From assembly GCA_023433505.1 (NCBI GenBank), contig JAEZCO010000091.1:186001-250000 (forward strand): a stretch of 64,000 bases of DNA, given 5' to 3'. This stretch comes from Bacillota bacterium (GTDB lineage: Bacteria; Bacillota; Clostridia; Acetivibrionales; DTU013). Position numbers and translations under genes: made by a program. The notes under the pieces are model-generated. The model had not been told where the DNA came from and made no database searches. It saw only the letters and a list, made by a program, of their open reading frames with translations. Numbering within the stretch: the first letter of the stretch is position 1; the number at the start of each line of letters is the position of its first letter. Of this stretch, positions 9,683-18,310 are shown in pieces.

Positions 9683-10447
9683 ATGTATAAAGTTACAATC
9701 GTAGATGACGAGCCGTCAATCATAAGCTCCATAAAAAGGATTATCGACCGGACCACGGATTTTAAGGTGATTTCCGAGGAATACAGCGTTGATAAATGTA
9801 TTGAGAATTTACCCGGAAACACGCCGGATATAATTTTTACCGACATTAAAATGCCCGGCAAAAGCGGAATCGACCTGATTAAATATCTTTCGGACCGGTA
9901 TAAAGATATAACCATCATTGTGGTAAGCGGCTTTGATGATTTTGAATATGTTAGAGAGGCCTTTATCTACGGCGTGGAGGACTACATTTTAAAACCGGTC
10001 AATCCTGCAAAATTTCTGGATATGCTGAGCTCTTTATCGATAAAAATCAAGAATAAAAACTTAAAATTCAATGAGAGCCCCGGAAAGCCGGAAAATCCCG
10101 GCCATGCCGCAAGCATTGGCGAAAAAATGGTCTATGATATCGAAGTGTATATAAAAAACAACCTCACAAAGGATGTTTCCATTTCAGCCGTATGTGCACA
10201 TTTTGCCATCAGCCAGCCCTACCTCAGCAGGATTTTTAAAAAGTACAAAGCCTGCACCTACAATGACTTCCTTACAAATGTCAAAGTAAACAAGGCCAAG
10301 CTGCTGCTGAAGGACCGCCCTGACCTCCTGATCGGAACAATTGCCGAGTTATCGGGCTTTACAGATCAGTTTTATTTCAGCAGGGTTTTCAAAAGTATTG
10401 AAAATACAACGCCCTCCGAGTACAGGCAATTTGTCCTTTCCCGGTAA
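9683..10447 (+). CDS. Response regulator, receiver plus AraC-type HTH (YesN-like)
   Basis: Transcription regulator of 254 residues. Residues 1-120 form a receiver domain with DDE near the start, phosphoacceptor Asp54 (FTDIKMPG) and the conserved Lys in ILKPVN. Residues about 150-254 form two AraC helix-turn-helix units, ending in DQFYFSRVFKSIENTTPSEYR, the AraC family signature. It is shorter than typical YesN proteins (about 500) because it lacks the long middle region. It follows the kinase gene after six bases and should activate the divergent transporter operon. Confidence 0.94.
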   Translation: MYKVTIVDDEPSIISSIKRIIDRTTDFKVISEEYSVDKCIENLPGNTPDIIFTDIKMPGKSGIDLIKYLSDRYKDITIIVVSGFDDFEYVREAFIYGVEDYILKPVNPAKFLDMLSSLSIKIKNKNLKFNESPGKPENPGHAASIGEKMVYDIEVYIKNNLTKDVSISAVCAHFAISQPYLSRIFKKYKACTYNDFLTNVKVNKAKLLLKDRPDLLIGTIAELSGFTDQFYFSRVFKSIENTTPSEYRQFVLSR

Positions 10448-10455
10448 GGGAAAGG

Positions 10456-10474
10456 CAGGAAGCCAAGCTTCCTG
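10456..10474 (+). terminator. Hairpin after the YesN-like gene
   Basis: Perfect 8-bp stem CAGGAAGC / GCTTCCTG with a 3-base loop, nine bases after the regulator stop codon. The following bases TATTTCC make only a poor T-tract, so efficiency is uncertain. The remaining 190 bases to 10662 hold no gene that I can support. Confidence 0.5.
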
Positions 10475-10661
10475 TATTTCCGCAGCTTACACACCCATTT
10501 GCAGGTAAAAGTCCTTTCAAAACTCTTCGTTTTTCCTTACTCAGCACTTTTCAGCCTCCGTCAGATCCTTTGTGCAGACGAACTCTTTCGATGACTTTTT
10601 CATTTTAAATTTCCATATGTTTTGGGATATCTTCTCTTTGCCAGTGTTTTTAAGAATTATA

Positions 10662-13136
10662 TCAGAATGCCGATACGATAAAGCTTCGTTTTATTCTGGG
10701 ATATTGCAGGGACTCGGCCCCCCCTCTGATCAAAAAGGTTGCAATCCATTCTCCGTCACAGTTTTCAAGCTGATATTCCATTTTATTTCTCAGAACTATG
10801 TTTTCTTTTTCAGTTACCCCTATGAGCTTAAGTTTCTCCGGCACATCCCCAAGATAAACTCTTAAAGGTGTCCAGCCGGACCCTCCCTCCAGCTCAAATT
10901 CACCTTTGCCATTATTCAGGCGCAAGGCTGGAAAAATGCTGTCTTCTACAGCTTCCCCCACGATAACCTTCCATTTGCATTCGCCATGTTTTGCCTCGTA
11001 GCGGATCATTTCATAACTATCCGGGTGATTCAGCAGAATTTGTCTATATACTTCGGAGCAACTGCTCCCCAGCCCATAGTCGGTAACATATTTCAGTACA
11101 GGGACATACTCCCAGCAAATTTTAATCCTGTCACCTTTTTTTAGCTGTATCCTGTGCTCTTCCGGATATATACCGAGCCAGAACTGTGTCGTTAATCCGT
11201 CGAATGCATCCATCCTCAACCGCTTAGCCTTAATTACAGCTTCAGGGTGAGCCTTCAGCCCGACACTCCCTCCACGGTAAACCATCCCCTTGTTTGCATT
11301 CGGTTCTCTAAACTGTTCATCAATAATACCGCCTCTGAAAGCTGCAAACCACTCACCTCCGGTTAAAGGCTTTTCAATCAGCTCCTCACCGGGGCCCTTC
11401 TGGATTTCCACAAGGCAATCTTTTTCTACTGTGTCACCCATCCCCCATGCATACCTTGCATATCTTGACCTATCATATCCAGGACACCCAAGCCATGCCA
11501 ACACAAGCTCTTCTACTTCCAGGTCCTTTAGTACAGCATAATCAACTTCAAAGAACACTCTGGCTATATCGTCTGCCGCAACAATATTGGCTTTAACATG
11601 GCCTGTAATGGCATCATCCTCACTGGTCAGATAATACTCAACTGTGCCTACAAAAGGACCATAATTGGGGAAGCTGCATCTTGCCGCGCACATTTTATTC
11701 ATATAATCGCTTCCCGGCAGCCTGTATCGGAGAAAATCACCGCCTCCATTGTTCGGCCCCCATGAATTCCTATGATCGATAGGCCGTATATCGGTTATAG
11801 AACAATCGGTCATGTGAGATTCCGGGCAAATGCAAAGGATTTCCTGATGGTTTATCAGCCCCTGAATCCACAGCTGTACGGCTGTTTTATCCAATGGATT
11901 TCCATACTGCGGGTTATCATCCCAGCCCAGCAAAGACAGCTGGCAAAAAGCCGCTGCTATACCACCGGTAAGGTTGGAGCTTCCAACCCACAAGATTTCA
12001 TCCGCAGGCTTTTGCCTGGAGACTGTCTTACAGGTGTACAGGTGAAGCCACCTGTGTGTATAAGGCCTGGGATAGCTTTCAAATTCGTGCCCGTCAATGG
12101 AAACCTGCCACAAACTTCCCGAGGGCGTGCCATTGGGGCGGAAGGCCACCGGAAATACCCCTATCGGCGTAAAACCGCCTATCTCCTCCATTGGCAGTAT
12201 CGTTCCGTCTTCCATGATCCTGCCTCTGCCTTCGCGTAAAACAAGCAGCCTCAATGGAATATCCAGATCCGACTCCGTGTTGGCTGTGATCCTTATTTTT
12301 TCTTCTATATCTCCGGCAGTATCAGGAAGCTTGACAACCATTCCTCCGGATATGGGATCATATCCGGAAACCAGAGTCCGGCCTTTTACCAGGTCAACCG
12401 CACTGATTTCCATATTGCCCTTCACGGCGGCATGATAGGCCTCCATGTCCTGAGTTGATTCCAAAGGTAAAATATGAAGGCAGAGTATGGAACTATCACT
12501 GTATGCACTCACACAGCCCTGCTTCAGGGACAACTGTGTTTCCGGCACGGCTGTCATATAAAAAGCTCCGTTTTTCTCCTTTAAATACGCTCCATCTTTA
12601 CAGGGTAATACCTCACAGCCCTCAAGTTGAAAATCTACCCGTACCTTTGCTGTTTTTCCCTTTATTGGCAGCCTTGTGTCTGCATCGACCAGATGAATAG
12701 AAAAGGAGATCAGATCGCTCCATAAATAGAAACCAAGCTCCAGCTCTGTTCCTGCAAGGATTTCACCGTTTTTATCATAAAGGGATACTCCCTTCAGCCT
12801 CAACTGGTGGCAGACCGTCCCGGAATCATAAACCATTAAGCTTCTGCCCGATGGACAGCTCCGGTGCAGCAAATACTCTTTTCCATCAAGAATCACCTGA
12901 ATGTCCGTTGTCATTTCGATGGCAGGTGGCGGCAGAACCAACCCGTATCTATACTCCTCCACTTTATCCCTGCTGTTTTCCAGCCCTACGGGTGAAGCAA
13001 GCAGACGCGATATGTCAAACCTGTATAAAGGGGTCAGTACATGGGCGGTTTCCATTGGATTAATCTCAGGCCTTGGCTTGTTATGCACACTCTCAAAACC
13101 GCCATCCCACCAAAAGTAGTTAAATTGCCTTTTCAT
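10662..13136 (-). CDS. Uncharacterised 824-aa protein in sugar-uptake locus
   Basis: I do not recognise this family. The protein has no signal peptide and no membrane helix, is rich in Trp, Tyr, Gly and acidic residues, and reads like a multi-beta-sandwich protein, a style common in glycan-active enzymes. Distinct segments include WWDGGFES near the N-terminus, SWGPNNGGGDFLRYRLPGSDY about two thirds along, and LTTQFWLGIYPEEHR later. Start: an upstream TTG would give 35 more residues, but a terminator-like hairpin lies between that TTG and the ATG at 13136, and GAGGGA sits nine bases before the ATG. I therefore prefer 13136. It follows a secreted protein gene and a full oligosaccharide ABC transporter on the same strand, so intracellular processing of an imported oligosaccharide is a reasonable inference. 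Lyase, hydrolase or non-catalytic roles are all open. Confidence 0.8.
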   Translation of the reverse strand: MKRQFNYFWWDGGFESVHNKPRPEINPMETAHVLTPLYRFDISRLLASPVGLENSRDKVEEYRYGLVLPPPAIEMTTDIQVILDGKEYLLHRSCPSGRSLMVYDSGTVCHQLRLKGVSLYDKNGEILAGTELELGFYLWSDLISFSIHLVDADTRLPIKGKTAKVRVDFQLEGCEVLPCKDGAYLKEKNGAFYMTAVPETQLSLKQGCVSAYSDSSILCLHILPLESTQDMEAYHAAVKGNMEISAVDLVKGRTLVSGYDPISGGMVVKLPDTAGDIEEKIRITANTESDLDIPLRLLVLREGRGRIMEDGTILPMEEIGGFTPIGVFPVAFRPNGTPSGSLWQVSIDGHEFESYPRPYTHRWLHLYTCKTVSRQKPADEILWVGSSNLTGGIAAAFCQLSLLGWDDNPQYGNPLDKTAVQLWIQGLINHQEILCICPESHMTDCSITDIRPIDHRNSWGPNNGGGDFLRYRLPGSDYMNKMCAARCSFPNYGPFVGTVEYYLTSEDDAITGHVKANIVAADDIARVFFEVDYAVLKDLEVEELVLAWLGCPGYDRSRYARYAWGMGDTVEKDCLVEIQKGPGEELIEKPLTGGEWFAAFRGGIIDEQFREPNANKGMVYRGGSVGLKAHPEAVIKAKRLRMDAFDGLTTQFWLGIYPEEHRIQLKKGDRIKICWEYVPVLKYVTDYGLGSSCSEVYRQILLNHPDSYEMIRYEAKHGECKWKVIVGEAVEDSIFPALRLNNGKGEFELEGGSGWTPLRVYLGDVPEKLKLIGVTEKENIVLRNKMEYQLENCDGEWIATFLIRGGAESLQYPRIKRSFIVSAF

Positions 13137-13178
13137 ATCTATTTTTCCCTCATATTCCAGTATTTTAACGCACTCTAT

Positions 13179-13206
13179 AAAAGAAGAGCCAAACGGCCCT
13201 TCTTTT
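13179..13206 (-). terminator. Hairpin between secreted protein and 824-aa protein genes
   Basis: Stem AAAAGAAG / CTTCTTTT extended by GCC / GGC across one mismatch, loop AAAC, ending in TTCTTTTAT on the minus strand. It lies 16 bases after the stop of the secreted protein and 43 bases before the chosen start of the next gene. It probably attenuates rather than fully separates the two genes. Confidence 0.6.
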
Positions 13207-13221
13207 ATCGTACAGTTATCA

Positions 13222-14370
13222 TCAAGGTGCAAATTGCGCAAGATGGTTTGTCCTTATTCCGCTTGCATTCAAATTGCTTCTAAGATTACTTGCGATTGCT
13301 GCCAATTCTCCTGAAAAAGTATAATTGGGGCCATATATTTGAGGCACTGGTACAGACGTTGCCAAATTATCCAGTTTGGTCTTAAAGCTTGCATCGGAAT
13401 ACTGCCTCGGAACGATATAGTATGTATAGTCAATAATGCTGTTTGGCTCAGCAGAATACAAATACATGGAAGGAAATACGCCTATTCCATTACTCCAATC
13501 CATAGAATTGAATTTATGCTGTGCACTGGTTGCAGCAGTAGCATTCAGTACTGCCTGACCCTTGCCGAATACAATGCCCACAACAGGACTTGTGGAATAG
13601 GCTCCATTCTTGTACACTACTGCATAGCCGTTCGTCGAAGCCGCATCGGTATTGGGATAACTGGGAATATTATTGCCTGCCTGATACCACCAGTTGGGTA
13701 CTCCGTTTGTATCCAGACCGAGAGCCATGCAATCAAAGGTGGACGTATTTCTAAGGAACGGATTCCACTGTTCAAAATAAAGGTCATAGCTTCCAACATT
13801 TGCTCCATTATGATATACCGCCGGCACACGTATAACCTTGCGAACCTTCAGCACCCCGTCAGCAAGCATCTCATACCTGGAAAGCGACGATACTGTTCCC
13901 GTAAACTTACTATCCAATACTGAATACCACTGATTTTGCGGAACGGAGTAAACATCAACCTTGCTGTTATCCCTTGCAACGGAAATGGTAGGAGCAAAAG
14001 TATTGTTCATTGTGCCTGCAAGATCTACATTGAAGCGTCCATCCGGCGCGCTTGTTGCAGTGTCTGTAACTTTGCTTCCTATACCCCAAAAAGTATACTG
14101 TATCACCCTGTCTGTTTCTTCCCCCGCATAGGTCGGAGAAAGAAGAGCCTTGTAACTGCTGGGGCAATACCTCATCTCGGCAATGCAGCCGCCAGCGCCC
14201 AAACGGTAATCAAACATATCCGTTCCATTATAAGCGGTCCTCATCCAAATATCATTGTTATAGGTGAACTGGGACCATGTCCACCCTGTTGCCGCACTTG
14301 CACCGCCAGAAAATGCGATACCGCTGAGGATGAAAAAAATTGCCAAGATCAAGCTTACTTTCCTTTTCAT
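13222..14370 (-). CDS. Secreted protein of unknown function
   Basis: A 382-residue exported protein with a classical signal peptide (basic MKRK, hydrophobic core, cleavage after GGASA-A near residue 27). There is no lipobox, no cell-wall sorting signal and no repeat. The mature chain is rich in Tyr, Trp, Asn, Ser and Thr and looks like an all-beta extracellular protein; no catalytic motif is recognisable. The start is the Met at 14370 because AAAGGA lies nine bases before it, while the Met three codons earlier abuts that site. It follows the binding lipoprotein gene after 30 bases and belongs to the same transcription unit as the LplB/LplC-type transporter, pointing to a role in extracellular glycan binding or cleavage. 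Family unknown to me. Confidence 0.85.
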   Translation of the reverse strand: MKRKVSLILAIFFILSGIAFSGGASAATGWTWSQFTYNNDIWMRTAYNGTDMFDYRLGAGGCIAEMRYCPSSYKALLSPTYAGEETDRVIQYTFWGIGSKVTDTATSAPDGRFNVDLAGTMNNTFAPTISVARDNSKVDVYSVPQNQWYSVLDSKFTGTVSSLSRYEMLADGVLKVRKVIRVPAVYHNGANVGSYDLYFEQWNPFLRNTSTFDCMALGLDTNGVPNWWYQAGNNIPSYPNTDAASTNGYAVVYKNGAYSTSPVVGIVFGKGQAVLNATAATSAQHKFNSMDWSNGIGVFPSMYLYSAEPNSIIDYTYYIVPRQYSDASFKTKLDNLATSVPVPQIYGPNYTFSGELAAIASNLRSNLNASGIRTNHLAQFAP

Positions 14371-14400
14371 ACCTATCATTCCTTTCTTTTAACGATATGC

Positions 14401-16191
14401 TTATTTACTGACGGAGATGTAGTTGTTTACAACCTCCTTGAAGGAAGGGAGGGCCTTATAATACGCCTCTACCTTTTCCTGACCTATTTTCTTGAGCTCT
14501 TCGATGGTTTTATCCTGGCCGGCTTTAAAATCTTCCTCCGTCTTTGACAGGATCAATTTGTAGATCTGCGGATAGAGATAGGTGTCCCTCTTTGTGCCGA
14601 TTGCCTTGATATCATCCGTATCCGGCGGTAAGGCATTGGGTGCGCTTGCATTGTAAGCAGTCAATTTCTTTTGGCTGTACAGCTCTTTGAAGTTATTAAC
14701 CTTGAAGAACGCAAGCGCAGTTTTCTGCCTTTGCGTAAAGGTTTTTTCAGCTACCTCCGGCAAATATTGATAATACAGCGGCACATTATAGCGCTTGTCT
14801 ATCTGTGCCATGCCAAGACCCGCCATGTTGCTGTATTTGCCTGTGCCCGTCTTTATTGAATAATCAGGATCATTCTTCATCTGATCCAGTATTTCCTGTG
14901 AAATGGCCGGTTTACCGTCCACCTCTGTCCAGCTTGCATCCTTTGCACCGTTATAAATGAGGGACGAACCTTCAAAGCTGAAGAGATAATTCAACAGCTG
15001 AACCGCTTTTTCAGGATTTTTACAGTTGCTCGATATCATCATTTTAAAGGACCCGTCCATTTGAGGATAGGAGAATATCTGCGCCTCATTTGCTTGCTGG
15101 GGTGAAGGCATGGTCACAAACCCCTTTTCCGGGGTTCCGGCTTTGGTGAAAGCATCATTCCCCGCGCTGATATTCCAGTCGGCCCATGCAAGGAAGGTTT
15201 TTAAAGCGCCCTTCTGCTGGTAGTCCGCCCATTTCATAACGAACGCGTCCGAATCAAGCACTCCCGCTCTATATGCCTTATTGAACCATTCAATGGCCTG
15301 CCACTCCACCGAGGTTTTATCCAGCCACATTGACTTTGAACTTCCATCCCTGATGGCGATGTCGAAGGGCCCAATGCCGCCTATACCTTCCATCATGGGC
15401 CATACTGCCTGCATAGGCCATGCACCCCAGCTTCCGCCTTCGGCAAACCATCCGGACACACCCCAGTTCTTCTGTCCCTGGGAATTTTTAGGCTCGAGCG
15501 CCATCATTTGCTTCAATACAGGGATATAGTCGTCCATTGTTTCCAGTTTCGGCGCACCCAGCTTCTGGTAAAGGTCAAATCTGAGCCTGGGAGCTATATC
15601 AATATCCACCGGATTTTCAGTATACTGCGGATTCAAGGCAAGGAAGTAAAGCTTATTGCTGGAATTTCCGTTCACATCTCTGCTGAAGTACTTTTTATTT
15701 GATTCAATGACCTGAGGAGCATTCTGCACTATGTCCTGCCCGTATTTGCCGATATAATCATCCATCGGCAGCGCTGCCTTTGCAGAAATGATCTGCGGGC
15801 ATATCTTATTCATATAATCCAATTCATAAGGGATATAGACAATATCATTGAAATCGTTTGATGCCAGCTGTGCCGTAAATTTTGAAACAGCGTCGCCAAC
15901 TGCATTATAGGGTGTTACATTCAGGTGTACATTAAGCTTTTGTTCCATCTGCTTGATGACCGGGTCTTCCTGATACCCTGCCGGAAAGTTCTTTGCACAT
16001 GGCGGCGTAGTGATGCTAAGCTCAACTGGCGGCCCTTCCGTGGTCCCTTCAGTTTCCCCAGCGCTCCCATTCTGTTTTGTGCTTTGTTCCGGTACGGCAT
16101 TCTGTCCGCCGCATCCCGTAAGCATCACAACAGATGTCAGCAATATCGTAACCGCCAGAAGTGTTACGATTCTTTTAAAGTCTTTTTTCAT
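14401..16191 (-). CDS. Family 1 extracellular sugar-binding lipoprotein (LipO/YtcQ-like)
   Basis: Substrate-binding lipoprotein of a CUT1-type ABC importer, 596 residues. The signal peptide ends in lipobox LTGC (Cys about 27), followed by a Gln/Ser/Gly/Thr linker. Length and layout match the large LipO/YtcQ class, which typically binds complex plant-derived oligosaccharides. GGGGGAGG seven bases before ATG supports the start. It is preceded by the LplC-type and LplB-type permeases on the same strand. No ATPase is encoded in the unit, as is normal in this class, where a shared MsmX-like ATPase elsewhere in the genome serves several importers. Confidence 0.92.
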   Translation of the reverse strand: MKKDFKRIVTLLAVTILLTSVVMLTGCGGQNAVPEQSTKQNGSAGETEGTTEGPPVELSITTPPCAKNFPAGYQEDPVIKQMEQKLNVHLNVTPYNAVGDAVSKFTAQLASNDFNDIVYIPYELDYMNKICPQIISAKAALPMDDYIGKYGQDIVQNAPQVIESNKKYFSRDVNGNSSNKLYFLALNPQYTENPVDIDIAPRLRFDLYQKLGAPKLETMDDYIPVLKQMMALEPKNSQGQKNWGVSGWFAEGGSWGAWPMQAVWPMMEGIGGIGPFDIAIRDGSSKSMWLDKTSVEWQAIEWFNKAYRAGVLDSDAFVMKWADYQQKGALKTFLAWADWNISAGNDAFTKAGTPEKGFVTMPSPQQANEAQIFSYPQMDGSFKMMISSNCKNPEKAVQLLNYLFSFEGSSLIYNGAKDASWTEVDGKPAISQEILDQMKNDPDYSIKTGTGKYSNMAGLGMAQIDKRYNVPLYYQYLPEVAEKTFTQRQKTALAFFKVNNFKELYSQKKLTAYNASAPNALPPDTDDIKAIGTKRDTYLYPQIYKLILSKTEEDFKAGQDKTIEELKKIGQEKVEAYYKALPSFKEVVNNYISVSK

Positions 16192-16265
16192 TTAAAAACC
16201 TCCCCCAACCTCTTGTATTTATCTTAAGCCCCTAAGGGACATAAGTCAAAAGATACCCTGGAAAT

Positions 16266-17156
16266 TCACCCTTTCACAGCGCCGATCATTATCCCTTTTA
16301 TGAAATACTTCTGAAACATGGGATATACGATCAGGACCGGAAAGGTTACTATCATTGTCACTGTCATCTGCACCGATATGGGAGTTATTTTCACCTCGGA
16401 CAAGGCTGTCCAGTTTGTAGCTTGCGACGCCATATTCGCCGATTGCGCCGATATATATTTGAGCAATAGATATTGCAGTGTTTCAAGGTACGGCTTATCA
16501 GCCAGAAGAAAATTATCAAACCAGGTATTCCATTGCCCGACGGCTGTAAAAATTGCAATGGTTGCAAGAATCGGCTTACACAGCGGAAAGATAATGCGTA
16601 CAAAGATCCTGAAGGGTCCCGCCCCGTCTATGGAGGCTGATTCCTCCAGTGAAGCGGGGATCTGTTCAATATAGGTCTTCACCAGCACCAGATTAAAGGC
16701 GCTGATTGCACCCGGTAAAATGTAGAGCAGGAGACTATCTTTCAACCCATAAGCTTTCATTGTGACATAATATGGAATGATCCCAGCATTTACATACATT
16801 GTCATAATCAGCAGTCTATAAATCGCCTTTCTGAATCTCAGCAGTTTATGCGTCAATACATAGGAAAACATCGCGGTGCAAAAAACTGCAATAACCGTCC
16901 CCAGCACCGTCCTTGTCACAGACACCATGGCTCCGTGCCAAATATTGTTTTGTGAAAGGATCTGCTGGTATCCCAGCAAGGTGAAGCCTTTGGGCAGAAA
17001 ATACAAACCTCCCTGCGACGCTTGCTGGGGTATACTGATGGAATATATGAATATGTAGTAGAATGGATAAATACATAAAAACGTAAACAATATCAGAAAA
17101 ATATAATTGCCAATTTCAAATAGGATCCTGCTTGAACTTTTTGCCGCTTTCATCAT
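16266..17156 (-). CDS. Carbohydrate ABC transporter permease (LplC/YtcP type)
   Basis: Inner-membrane subunit of a CUT1 oligosaccharide importer, about 296 residues with six predicted helices. The cytoplasmic EAA loop reads EESASIDGAGPFRIFVRIIFPL (about residues 170-192), the docking site for the ATPase. An in-frame GTG lies inside the ribosome binding site, so the double ATG at 17156/17153 is taken as start, with GAGG five to eight bases upstream. It lies 17 bases downstream of its partner permease. Confidence 0.93.
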   Translation of the reverse strand: MMKAAKSSSRILFEIGNYIFLILFTFLCIYPFYYIFIYSISIPQQASQGGLYFLPKGFTLLGYQQILSQNNIWHGAMVSVTRTVLGTVIAVFCTAMFSYVLTHKLLRFRKAIYRLLIMTMYVNAGIIPYYVTMKAYGLKDSLLLYILPGAISAFNLVLVKTYIEQIPASLEESASIDGAGPFRIFVRIIFPLCKPILATIAIFTAVGQWNTWFDNFLLADKPYLETLQYLLLKYISAQSANMASQATNWTALSEVKITPISVQMTVTMIVTFPVLIVYPMFQKYFIKGIMIGAVKG

Positions 17157-17173
17157 TATCACCTCAAATAGAT

Positions 17174-18121
17174 TTATATTACTGCCTTTCCAGTCAATTT
17201 TTTTGCTATAAAATTGACTGAATATAAAAGCGTCAAGCTTATAACAGATTTGAACATGCCTACCGCCGTGGAGTAAGAAAAGTCATACATCTTCATACCG
17301 ATTCTGTAGGTATAGTAATCCAGGGTTTCAATCTTATCATGTACCATTGGATTATAGAAAACATAGATCTGTTCAAAGGAATGCCCATTGAGCGCATTTC
17401 CAATGTATAGCACAAGCAAAACAACGTAGGTCGGTATCACGCCGGGTATGGTAATGTGCAGTATTTGCCTGAATCTTCCCGCTCCATCGGCTCTTGCAGC
17501 GTCATATAGTTCCTGGTCTATACCTGATATCGAGGCCATGTATACTATAGCCGACCAACCGGTTGTTTTCCACATAAGCACCAGCGTTTGAAATATCCAG
17601 GTTATGTCTGAATTCCCCATGACATTGGCAGGTTCTTTGATAATATTCAGATTCAGCAAGAGCTGATTGGCAAGGCCATCCGTTGAAAAAATAGATAGAA
17701 ACAGGGAATAAACAATGACATACGAGATAAAATTGGGCAAGGAGGTTGCTGTTTGAAATATTTTCTTGAACCTCGTGTTTGTTACCTCGGTGAGTAAAAG
17801 CGCAAATATTATGGGCAGCGGAGAAACAATAATCCCTAAAAAACTCATGGCTAAAGTATTTGTAATTACCCTGGGAAGCTCGCTTCCATATTCAAATACC
17901 ATACGGAAATAGTGAAGACCTGCAAAATCACACTGGAATATGGATAATCCCGGTACATATTTGACAAAAGCAATGGCCCAGCCGAGCAAAGGTACATAAT
18001 TGAACATAAGGATGAATAGGACAAAAGGAATGGTCATTAAATAGAGCGAAGCTTTTGTTGATAGATGAAAACCCTTGTTTTTGCTGATGCCTGAATAACC
18101 TTCAGCCGGTATGCTAATCAC
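17174..18121 (-). CDS. Carbohydrate ABC transporter permease (LplB/YteP type)
   Basis: First gene of the oligosaccharide importer unit, 315 residues, six helices. The EAA loop reads DQELYDAARADGAGRFRQILHITIP. The start is GTG at 18121 with AGGAGG seven bases upstream. Order permease, permease, binding protein is the same as in LplB-LplC-LipO-like and YteP-YtcP-YtcQ loci. The promoter must lie in 18122-18292, facing the divergent YesM-type kinase. Confidence 0.93.
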   Translation of the reverse strand: MISIPAEGYSGISKNKGFHLSTKASLYLMTIPFVLFILMFNYVPLLGWAIAFVKYVPGLSIFQCDFAGLHYFRMVFEYGSELPRVITNTLAMSFLGIIVSPLPIIFALLLTEVTNTRFKKIFQTATSLPNFISYVIVYSLFLSIFSTDGLANQLLLNLNIIKEPANVMGNSDITWIFQTLVLMWKTTGWSAIVYMASISGIDQELYDAARADGAGRFRQILHITIPGVIPTYVVLLVLYIGNALNGHSFEQIYVFYNPMVHDKIETLDYYTYRIGMKMYDFSYSTAVGMFKSVISLTLLYSVNFIAKKLTGKAVI

Positions 18122-18310
18122 TGTGTTGCCTCCTGCACCTGAATTTTATAATACAATATTACAGTAAGGCAAGTCTTCGGAACAACAGGCAAAATTCTAA
18201 AACAACCGTCAGTTTTCTAACTACGAAGAAACATCGGTTTAATATTAAAAAATCTTATGTTACTATAGTAATAATGGCTTTCACTTTTATAAATGAAAGG
18301 TGTGTGGACT

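Noticed and set aside
13137..13241. TTG start giving an 859-aa form of the large unknown protein
   Set aside because: It would require translation through a terminator-like hairpin, and the ATG at 13136 has a better ribosome binding site.
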